64,000 bases of DNA from Owenia fusiformis (lineage: Eukaryota > Annelida > Polychaeta > Sabellida > Oweniidae): contig CAIIXF020000010.1 of assembly GCA_903813345.2 (NCBI GenBank), positions 25,566,425 through 25,630,424 of the forward strand, in the 5' to 3' direction. The notes beneath the pieces were generated by a model that was not told where the DNA came from, did no database searches, and worked only from the letters and a program-made list of their open reading frames with translations. The position numbers and the translations under genes were made by a program. This document shows positions 20,701 through 32,700 of the stretch, piece after piece. How positions within the stretch are numbered: position 1 is the stretch's first letter; each line of letters starts with the position of its first letter.

Positions 20701-23700
20701 TTAATCATGAGTAAAAATTTAGTGGTGTTATCTCTGTTGGTTTAGATTTTATGTCACTTTCAAATTGGCAGGCATGAAAAACCTAATCTTTAATAAATTA
20801 ATTAACGCTCAGTAGCTTTTAGAAATAATTAAATAGCGCTTAGTTAAAGGTCAAATCTATGTAGTCAGATTTGAAATGTTGAGAACTTGTAGATCTTTTT
20901 TGAACTTGAAAAGGTCATTGAAGGTCTAATCTTAAATAAAAAGTCAAATTTTAACTTATGAAAACATGTAGATGATTTTGAAAAACAATTGAAGTCAGTC
21001 TATACAGTATTTGTTAAATTATTGGAAGTTGTAAGAATTTGTTACAGATGCCGATCCCCAAGACCATGACGATATGTCACCACTTTTTGATGGTGACATA
21101 AAAATTGGATCGCATATGTTGCGGTTGTGGAGAAATCTGTTGATATACGAACAGACAGGCAGACACCTGGTAGGCCAATAATATGGCCCAATACTATGTG
21201 GTGGGGACATAAAAAGTAGTATTACATACCTAGCGAAGCATTTGTATGGAAGTCAATGGGAAAGTTAGCGAGCTATATCCACTGATATTGCCCGATTACC
21301 CCGATATAGCCCGCTTACCTCGTTTTGATATTAGATTTCTTTAATAACCATGATAATATCATGACGTCACGTCATTGATACAAAGTAACCATGGGAACAA
21401 AGGCATGTAATACATCAGTTATGTCACTATGACGTGAAATATGCCTGAGTTCTCCCAATATAGGCCGACCTTGGGAGGCTCTATATTTGGGCAAGAACGA
21501 CATAACCTCTAAGTATTACAAAAATAACAGTGGTGGCCATTTTGAATATTTACAATTTCAAGCAAATTGATATGATACTAACACCCAAAAAACATACCTT
21601 GCTAAAAATCATTATCAGCATTATTCATTTCCCTGATTTGATAGGCCTACCGTGACTAAAATTGTGGACTGTAGCTGATGGTCTAAAAATTACTCACGTT
21701 TTTTATTGCTTCCTTTGGGGGTCTTTTTCTTAATGAATGCTAACATGGGGTCATCTTCCCTGTCTCTCTGACGAAGCAGATCATCAAGGTCATCATCATC
21801 TTTGTACCTAACAATCAATCAGGAGAACTAGATAATTATAATTTTATTTTTTCAAAAGACCACGAGTTGTATGTAGAATGAATAATCCAATTTGCGATGC
21901 CACAATGCATCACGTTATAAAGGATTTTATAAAGGACAAATTTTCTGTTGATCGGTCGTTGCTACAGAGTGAAATAGCGGAACAAGGTTTGGAGAATTTG
22001 GGTGTATTTAAAATTTTAAAGATATGCTAAGCAGATAAGTAGGTCAGTATTACATAATCATGAAATGAATAAGTCTGAAAATACAATTGGTCAGAATGTA
22101 CTAAAACCATAGGAGACAGGTTACCTGAAAAGGAAGATAGATATCATTATCTCTTATATAAACAAGGACTGTCACTGAGGCAAGTCTACCCTGGCTGAAA
22201 TCAGCTCTGAAATAACAATTACTGCATGTCAAGCCGTCATTCAATGCTGATTTTGTAGAAAACAGATCTGTCCATCCTTCTACATGTGAGTTTTTCCCAT
22301 AAAGATGCTTGATTAAGTAGAAATTCATCAAATTATACCCCTAGAATATCAAAGTTCAACTGTACATCAATCGCGTGAGGAAAAAAAAACAAATCCATTC
22401 TTCACCTTCTGTTCACAAACCCTTCTTCTTCTTCTTGGAAAAGTTGTCCCTCATTTGACTAACAGCAAATGTGTATGTTTATGCAGCAATATATGTTAGT
22501 TTAGAAAATGATTAATTACAATCTTACCTGTACTTCACAGAAACATCCTAAGTATGAAAATATTTCACTAAAAATACATGCTTCCATTTTGTCACATGTT
22601 CATAATAATTTAAATATTGATCATGTGATGTTGACAGGGTGTGTAAACGCACCTAGCGTACAGGAAATATGTTATGATATTTATTAAGAAATTAGGTATG
22701 GTAATCATTATTAATTAAGCATTAAGTATCAAGCCCCCAACCCACTTCACAAAGTTCATGAAGTACCAAGGAAAGACCAAATATTAAATAAATTAGAAAA
22801 ATTTGAATTTCCCAAAAAATCAAGTGGGCGATAATTAGAGGTTATGTCACTATCGTGGCATATATGCCCGAGGTCTCAGTGATATATGGCCCGACCTTGG
22901 GAGGGACATTGATCTCTGAGAACCGAGGGCGTATGTGCCACGATAGTGACATAAACGATTTATAACATACCTATGATGATGTAGACTGGTCAGAGAGTAC
23001 CATTTTCTTATAGAATTGACAAACAAATGGTTTGAAAATGATTGAAATGAGTTTAGAAAAATTGCTCGCTCAGTTTTATCTTCGATTGATTGGTTATGAC
23101 GTCAGCGCCTTGACCAATCAGAAAGTTAGCGGGCGCGGGCTTTTCAAAACTTATATTGGCCCGCTGTCTTGTGTACACTTTGCACTATACATCATCATAG
23201 GTATGTTATAATAGAGTCTCTGAAACATTAAATTTTTCCTTCATTAACTTATTACATACATTATTTTTAGATAATATTAGTTTGATATGGTGTGGAAAGC
23301 ACACAATGATAGATACTTATCGGGAGTATGCATTGAAAATTACAAAATATGTCACTTTTGCCATGTTTCAGAGGTCCTATTTTGATACGGACCACTTAAC
23401 TTTGATGATCAACAGGTCCGTATGACCAGTCTCTTTTTCCCCCTTAATGACTACACTGTTTGGGGGAGTTTTTTTCATGCACTTTGCTTATGTTTTACAT
23501 CTAACTTCAGGGAGACATATCTTACTTCAGGGAGACATGAATCATTGATGAATGAAGCTTTTGAGTTAGTGAATGCTTTTTTAAATAGGATACACAAAAA
23601 GTGTTGAAGTGGACACATCCTATAACCTCAAGAAATCTCTTGGAAAAACCTTTCCCATAGAAATCCAATCATCATTTTTTTCAAACCATCTCACCCCTAA

Positions 23701-26700
23701 TAGTTAATAATAATTAATGAATGCTATTATAAAGTTTGAATACCTTGCTAATGGCTTAGACATCTCATGCAGTGCATTGCTTATGGCCGTGTGTTGATCC
23801 TCCTGCTGTTTTACTCTAAAATTGATAATGCACATACAGTTAATTTATATCAAAGCAGACAAACTAGCAATATACCTGTAACTATTGTTTTATTGATATC
23901 TTAAAGATGAAATTCAGAACATTAAAGGCTTTCATTAAACATTGGAAGAACAAAATCAATACAAAATTCATTTGATAAACCTGCACATTGCTCTAAAATG
24001 CAATATGTCGATATATATATTTTTTTTACATTTTCATTCAGCCAACAAGATTATTTAGTATATATCTCAGGAGCGTAGCCAGCTTTCAGTCAGGGGGTGA
24101 TTGCCAAACAATTTTTCGGTTTTCAGTCAGGGGGGAGTGCGATCATCCCATAAGGCAAAATTTTTTTAAGGTTTGAGCTAGAAGCTTCAAATAATGAAGA
24201 ACCCACGGTCCTGTGCTCACACAGTTTGGAACCTTCAGAGGAATGTATATCATGACTTTCAAACAAAAATATTGATTTGGATTTGTAGTCTCGAACTTTG
24301 AGAAACTTAGATAGCACAGTTGTGTGACCTAGTTTGATGACCTTTGACCTTGAAAATTTTACTTATTCAGAGATCAGTAAGGTCTTTTGTGATTAAGCTG
24401 ACCAAAATTAACATCCAAAAATCAATTTGAATAATCAACTTTTGATCTTTCGAAGGTCACTGAAGGTCAACTAAAGGTCAAATCCTAAAACTAATGTCAG
24501 ATTTGAACTCCTGGCAACTTGTAGATTATTTTCAAAAAAAAATATGGTCAAACTGAAGCAAGTTGAAAAATAACTTATTTTTACAGTTTTTTGCCGTCAA
24601 ATATCTCAAAAAAGGTAAATATTTGATGCTGACATATATTGAGCAATATGTAGGGAATGCTTAAATCTAGTAATGATGTAATTCATTGCAAGAAATGATC
24701 AAGTATAAGGCAAACTTTGAGAAACTTGTCAATCACAAAACCTGCCATTGACTTTATACATGAGAAAGTTTCCTGAAAATGACCAAGTCCGACTTTTTGT
24801 CAAATTTTATAGAGTAAACACCAAAAACTGTAATTCCAGGAGCTTTGAAATCTTCAGAGGACATAAGTTGCATATACAGCAACTACTAGAAGTTATTTGA
24901 AAGTTCTACTTCAACAAAGTGTCTAGTAAAAAATTTGACTTTTTGACGTCAAAATCCGCAATTTCTCGGAAACCGGGCAAACTTGGGAAATGGCGATGAT
25001 AGGTCAAATAGGAATTATGGATATGCATAAAATGAATGTGGATATGACTCAATCCGAATAGCAGCCAATGTGCGGCCAATGTTGACGGACGGACGGACGG
25101 ATGGACCAACGGACGGACGCCTGGTCGATCCCATAGGCTCACTGTGTGAGCCAAAAAGCATTTTAAAGCTCTTTCCTTCTTCTATCTAATGATTCATTTT
25201 TTATTGGTTATGAGGGGGGGGTGCATTTTTGTTTTCCTTTAAATGGAACAAGTTTAAAGAAAAATGGTGCAGTTAGGACTCATAATCCCTGATTTTCAAA
25301 CACCTGGTAGGTCTAAAATTCTTATTTGGGACCCATATATATAGGAACTCCCTTTATTGATCAATTTGAGAGAAGATGAAAAAGACCTTTTGAGCTTTTT
25401 TGACCTTTGAATTCTCATATTCTCACCCCTTGCTCCACCGACTGTATTTCTCCTGCTTCTCTGCTAGTTTTGCAGTCTCTTCTTCAGTCTCTGCATGCTC
25501 CGCCTTCATGTCCCGCTTACGACCTGATTTACGATCTCTGAAAACTGTTGCTGCATTCTTCCCAAGGATATCTGCATCTACCTACAAGTTCATGAATGAC
25601 AATAATCCAAGCATTTAAATAGTACATGTATGTAGGCATTGTGTAGACATTTACCTGCATTTGCATGTTGCTCTATCAAAGAACCTACTTAGGAAAAGAA
25701 ATTGTAAATGTAGGATAATAAGAACATCCTATGAATTTTTCAGATCAAAATCATAGGATATCCTATAATAATGGTCTCAACAAAAAACATATTATAGATG
25801 ATTGTAATAATTTACACTGTTTAAAGCAAGCCGAACATTTTAGCCAACACAAATTGTGGGAATATGAACTCATCCCACGATGAACTTTCTTTAATAATAC
25901 AATTGTATTGTGTCATTAATACAAAATAAATTTTAATATCGACTCTTACTTTATTAAATGCATCCTTCTCTTTTTGTCGCAATTTATCTGCTTCACGTTT
26001 CATTTCCTGCATTGATGAAAGTCCTGCTGTAGCTCCAGAGAGAGTTTTTGTTGGCTTTTTCCTTGGAGGTGATTTGTCAGAATCTGAGATTTTTCTATTC
26101 CTTCTTGGAGGTGATTGGTCAGAATCTGAGTTTTTTCTATTCCTTCTTGGAGGTGATTGGTCTGAATCTGAGTTTTTTCTTTTTCTCCTTGGAGGTGATT
26201 GGTCTGAATCTGAATTTTTTCTTTTTCTCCTTGGAGGTGATTGGTCAGAATCTGAGTTTCTTCCTTTCCTTCTTCGAGGTGATTGGTTAGAATGTGAATG
26301 TCTTTTCCTCACAGGCGATTGGTCGGAATCTGAATCATGTCTTTTTCTCACAGGTGATTGGTCGGAATCTGAATCATGACTTTTTCTCACAGGTGATTGG
26401 TCAGAATCTGAATCATGTCTTTTTCTCACAGGTGATTGGTCAGAATCTGAATCATGCCTTTTTCTGACAGGAGATTGGTCAGAATCTGAATCATGTCTTT
26501 TTCTGATGGGTGATTGGTCAGAATCTGAATCGTGTCTTTTTCTCACAGGTGATTGGTCAGAATCTGAATCATGTCTTTTTCTGACAGGAGATTGGTCAGA
26601 ATCTGCATCAAGTCTGACAGTGTTATGGTCTGAACCATTCTTCTCTTTGTCTGAAATGGACATTCAAAGGAAATGTCAACATAATGTTACAAATTGGTTT

Positions 26701-29700
26701 ATGTCCAATACATGGTATATGCTGATGATACTTCTCTCTACTTTTCCTTCAATCCATATACCATTGGCATTGAAACTAACATACCATTGAAACTAACATG
26801 AATGGAATCAAAAATTTATCAAGAGTTCAGTTCAAACCAGAAAAAAACTTGGATTTGAATTTCCATAGCAAACAAGCAGAAAACAAAATGTGAACCCTTG
26901 CTTCCTTCATTACAATTTGATTGATATAGAAAACTTGCATAAAGACCTTATCTAAAGACCTTATCTTTCATTTTGACTCTTACTTTGATAGTTCAATGCA
27001 TATTGGAGATGTACTTGAAAAGGTTAACAAAATGCTAAATCCACTCAGATAACTAAACACACACACTTAATTCAAAGTAGCTGGAGAACATTTCTAATTC
27101 ATAAATACTTACTTTATTATTGATTATGGCACATTTTATCATAGATCATCTAGAAAATTTCTTGGAAGGCTATGTAAATCATATTACCAGGCAGCATTTT
27201 TCTGTTCTGAGTATTTGCATGGAACCAGTACTACTCAAGTTCCTAACAGCAATTTAAGTGAGAGTTATCATAAATAATTTTGTTATGTAGTGCAAAAGGC
27301 AATATGGACAGTGCATTGATCGGTCTGTTATTTACTGTTATTTAGTTGAATCACTGTGACATGACAATGACCAAAGCAACCAGTCCAAATGAGTTAATTC
27401 TACATCCAAATTCTATTTATATTACCTTTATCTACAGTTTTCCACTTCTCTGACTTCCTGTAAGCTTCAAGACGCTTTATGTGTTCAGGTCTTTCATCTA
27501 CAACTTCAGCTACTGTAGGATCATTGTCACCAGTAAAGTCATCTATTGTACCATCATTGTTGTCGGGCTGAGTGGTTGAGAAGTCAACATCATCATCAAC
27601 AATTCTCACACTGCAAATATAAACAAACTGAACATTCTCTATTTTGATATTATATTACACAATTCAACTATGATCTCCCAAGCCAATTTTCACATTGTGA
27701 TGCACCCCACTAAACCATTCAAAGCACCCTGGTGAGGCAAAGCACCCAGTTAAAAACATTGGCTCACAAATCAAAATACTGTAGATTGGGTTAATTTGGC
27801 GCCCGCTTTAATTTGGCGAATTTGGCGAAATTGAAAAATTCGCCAATATAAATCTCCGCCAAAATTTAGAATAAATCCCCGGGAATCATCTAGGGTATTT
27901 CGTCCAGTGTATTTAGGTCACTTCTGGTTTATTTTTTCCAAAAATATGAAAAAATGTCTCTCATAAATTGGCTCAGAACTGGTCAGTCACTCATTAATAC
28001 TCAGGGAAAAGTAGCAGGATCGATTGAGGTGTAAAATGTAAAGGATGATCTCACAAAAATGTACAAACGTGGTGAATATCGCCAGTGGTCCTCAAAAGAA
28101 AAAATGAACATAGCCAAACATGCCCATTTACATGGTAATTCGCAAACAGCGCGTAAGTTTAACATTCCATTAACATTTTTTTGCATATCCGCCAAATTAA
28201 ATAGACGCCAATATGCCAAAAATGGCAAAATCGTCAAATTAAGTAGCGCCAAATTAACCCAATCTACAGTAAGCGGAATGTTAATGCTGCCATGTTACAA
28301 TTATGAAAAAGATGCAATAAGCAAATTGCAAATAAACTGACCAAGTTGCATAAAAGACCACGTACAGTATGGCAAGTGATTTTAGACAGTCATATCATAT
28401 ACCATGAGTAGTTTCTGGGCATAAATACAGTGGCTTTTATTAAAACAATATGTTTTCTTTCCATGATGATAAAAATATAAATCAAAAAATTAGAAAAATT
28501 ATGAATGTTGACCCCATGTCAACATTTTTTTCAAAATATTTGACCTATTTACTCAGAAGAGGATCTTCTTTTCTGATTTTTATTACATGAAAACATTATT
28601 CAACAAGGGGTCTAAGACAAGTTCAAAAATAGAATGGTATTGAAAGTCTAGTTTTGAAGATATCAATTTTCGATGACCAATTTATGCTGAAAACAATGGA
28701 TAGCACAAGTTTTCCCTATGGGAAAATAACATCGGATATGTGGTTTTTAACTTTAACTCATTTCAATACCAATCCCCTTTTCAAAAATTGTTAATATAGT
28801 GTAGAGGAGACTTTCGATATTATTTAAATTGAGAAAAACAAGATCATTTTTTTTAGAAAATAAGCCTAACAGTTTTCAAAAAGTGCCAAGGTGGTGCCCT
28901 AATCCATAATTTTTCAGAGAGTTGGATTGATACTTTACTATCATGGGGACTTCACTTGAAGGAAAACTTATTGTTTTAATAAAAGCCACTGTATTTATGA
29001 CCAGAAAGTACTCATGGTGAAAGATATGACTGTCTAAAATCACTTGCCATACTGCACATGGTCTTTTGAGAAGAGATTAATGGGCCATGTCACTGAAAAA
29101 GAGAAAGAATTGCATCATTTTGTTTCAGGGGAACCTACATGAATGACTAGATCTCATTTTAATTTGCAGATGTTCAATTAAATTTTGTGATAGCACCAAC
29201 ACATTTCTCCATATGTACCGTCATTTCCATTGTTTCCGGTAAGGGCAATTTTATTTTTTAGAGTTTTTGTATACATGTATTTTAGACAAATATTTACCTA
29301 ATAATTATGAAAATGATGAAGCAGTTAAACATCAGGTGAGGTATTCTTCCAGAAAAGTGTAAATTGTGCAAAAAGTATGTGCTGATGAATGAATTATGTC
29401 ACATTTCTAGAAATTCAAAATTATGCAAAATTAAAACATGCTGTGTGAAATCATAATTCTGGGACCCGTGTTAAATCTATTAAACCTATCAATGTAGTCA
29501 ATGTAGTCATAAAGTTTGTGCAATAGAACTGGAAACTTGATTCTCACATTTTAATACAATGGCGTAACAAAAACTAGGTTTAAACCTAGGCTTAGTTGGA
29601 TTTGTATATTATTCAGGGTGTCCCAGTCTTCATGAAATAATTTGTCTACACACAACTGTGATTTACTTTTTGTTGTTAGGAATAAAAGTGTCACCCATTC

Positions 29701-32700
29701 TGAATGCACCTTTCCAAATGTGATTTACATAAATACAATTTGTAAAAGAGAAACAATAGTGTTTATGAACAGTCTGAAAGTGGAAATCTCTATCTATGTG
29801 TGTTCCCGACAGGTTTGAGCATAGTGCTTTAAGTGATCAGGTCTTGAGAGCCCATGGTTTGAGCATAGGGCTTTAAGTGATCAGGTCTTGAGAGCCCATG
29901 GTTTGAGTATAGTGCTTTAAGTGATCAGGTCTTGAGAGCCCATGGTTTGAGCATAGGGCTTTAAGTGATCAGGTCTTGAGAGCCCATGGTTTGAGTATAG
30001 TGCTTTAAGTGATCAGGTCTTGAGAGCCCATGGTTTGAGCATAGTGCTTTAAGTGATCAGGTCTTGAGAGCCCATGGTTTGAGCATAGGGCTTTAAGTGA
30101 TCAGGTCTTGAGAGCCCATGGTTTAAGCATAGTGCTTTAAGTGATCAGGTCTTGAGAGCCCATGGTTTGAGTATAGTGCTTTAAGTGATCAGGTCTTGAG
30201 AGCCCATGGTTTGAGCATAGTGCTTTAAGTGATCAGGTCTTGAGAGCCCATGGTTTGAGCATAGGGCTTTAAGTGATCAGGTCTTGAGAGCCCATGGTTT
30301 GAGCATAGTGCTTTAAGTGATCAGGTCTTGAGAGCTCATGGTTTGAGCATAGGGCTTTAAGTGATCAGGTCTTGAGAGCTCATGGTTTGAGCATAGGGCT
30401 TTAAGTGATCAGGTCTTGAGAGCTCATGGTTTGAGCATAGTGCTTTAAGTGATCAGGTCTTGAGAGCCCATGGTTTGAGCATAGTGCTTTAAGTGATCAG
30501 GTCTTGAGAGCCCATGGTTTGAGCATAGGGCTTTAAGTGATCAGGTCTTGAGAGCCCATGGTTTGAGCATAGGGCTTTAAGTGATCAGGTCTTGAGAGCC
30601 CATGGTTTGAGTATAGTGCTTTAAGTGATCAGGTCTTGAGAGCCCATGGTTTGAGCATAGGGCTTTAAGTGATCAGGTCTTGAGAGCCCATGGTTTGAGT
30701 ATAGTGCTTTAAGTGATCAGGTCTTGAGAGCCCATGGTTTGAGCATAGTGCTTTAAGTGATCAGGTCTTGAGAGCCCATGGTTTGAGCATAGGGCTTTAA
30801 GTGATCAGGTCTTGAGAGCCCATGGTTTAAGCATAGTGCTTTAAGTGATCAGGTCTTGAGAGCCCATGGTTTGAGTATAGTGCTTTAAGTGATCAGGTCT
30901 TGAGAGCCCATGGTTTGAGCATAGTGCTTTAAGTGATCAGGTCTTGAGAGCCCATGGTTTGAGCATAGGGCTTTAAGTGATCAGGTCTTGAGAGCCCATG
31001 GTTTGAGCATAGTGCTTTAAGTGATCAGGTCTTGAGAGCTCATGGTTTGAGCATAGGGCTTTAAGTGATCAGGTCTTGAGAGCTCATGGTTTGAGCATAG
31101 GGCTTTAAGTGATCAGGTCTTGAGAGCTCATGGTTTGAGCATAGGGCTTTAAGTGATCAGGTCTTGAGAGCTCATGGTTTGAGCATAGTGCTTTAAGTGA
31201 TCAGGTCTTGAGAGCCCATGGTTTGAGCATAGTGCTTTAAGTGATCAGGTCTTGAGAGCCCATGGTTTGAGCATAGGGCTTTAAGTGATCAGGTCTTGAG
31301 AGCCCATGGTTTGAGCATAGGGCTTTAAGTGATCAGGTCTTGAGAGCTCATGGTTTGAGCATAGTGCTTTAAGTGATCAGGTCTTGAGAGCCCATGGTTT
31401 GAGCATAGTGCTTTAAGTGATCAGGTCTTGAGAGCCCATGGTTTGAGCATAGGGCTTTAAAGTGATCAGGTCTTGAGAGCCCATGGTTTGAGCATAGTGC
31501 TTTAAGTGATCAGGTCTTGAGAGCCCATGGTTTGAGCATAGGGCTTTAAAGTGATCAGGTCTTGAGAGCCAATGGTTTGAGCATAGTGCTTTAAGTGATC
31601 AGGTCTTGAGAGCCCATGGTTTGAGCATAGGGCTTTAAAGTGATCAGGTCTTGAGAGCCCATGGTTTGAGCATAGTGCTTTAAGTGATCAGGTCTTGAGA
31701 GCCCATGGTTTGAGCATAGGGCTTTAAGTGATCAGGTCTTGAGAGCCCATGGTTTGAGCATAGTGCTTTAAGTGATCAGGTCTTGAGAGCCCATGGTTTG
31801 AGCATAGTGCTTTAAGTGATCAGGTCTTGAGAGCCCATGGTTTGAGCATTGGGCTTTAAGTGATCAGGTCTTGAGAGCTCATGGTTTGAGCATAGGGCTT
31901 TAAAGTGATCAAGTCTTGAGAGCCCATGGTTTGAGCATAGGGCTTTAAGTGATCAAGTCTTGAGAGCCCATTGGTTTGAGCAATCAGGAACTATAAATCA
32001 GCCATTCCACTGAGTAGCAAATCCCATTGAACACTATGTAAATCATGAACCTGTACAGTCACAATGTAATTTTACCATCTACTCTTCCCTTCAATAAACT
32101 CTTGAGAACATTGTAGTATCATGTAACCATACTTAAAGATATCTCAAGTAATGGTGAATTCCTGCTCTAGGCAGCCACTTTGAATTTTCTGAAGCACAAA
32201 TCAGAGAACGATACCATATTTGTGATCTACTTTAAAATTCCTTCAATTTGAGTAAAATATAGCCATACTTCTAAGAGATCAGAAAATTATTGCGAAATCC
32301 CTCATTAGGTGGCCATTTTGAATTTTAGGAGGCCCAAATCAGGAAAAACGGTACAATATTTGCAATCTACTCTAAATTGCCTCTCATTTGAGTATAATAA
32401 AACTATACTTCAAAAACATCTCAAAATTAGTGCAAATTTCTGTTTTCCCCTGGGGTCAGGGTGAAAAACACAAAATATATGTGAAATATATATATTTTGT
32501 GAATATACCACCAAAATTTCAATTAATAATATTTATTACTTTGGTTTAAAATGAAAAACATAAGATTTTTTTCTAAAGCAGTGGCCATCTTGAAAAAAAC
32601 TTTGCATAAAACTATTCACCAATATACATCTTTTCACCAAATATGGAGAAAATCTGTCGATTAGTATTCGAGTTATCTTCCGGACGGAAGGACGGACTGA

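Noticed and set aside
26048-26790. Long plus-strand ORFs over BUD13 exon 3 ([14 protein letters not shown] repeats)
   Set aside because: They are the antisense of the tandem S/D/R repeat exon. The minus frame matches BUD13 and is bounded by splice sites.
29813-31981. Regularly spaced repeats resembling a CRISPR array
   Set aside because: The units are contiguous 44-bp tandem copies with no unique spacers, in an animal intron. It is a minisatellite.
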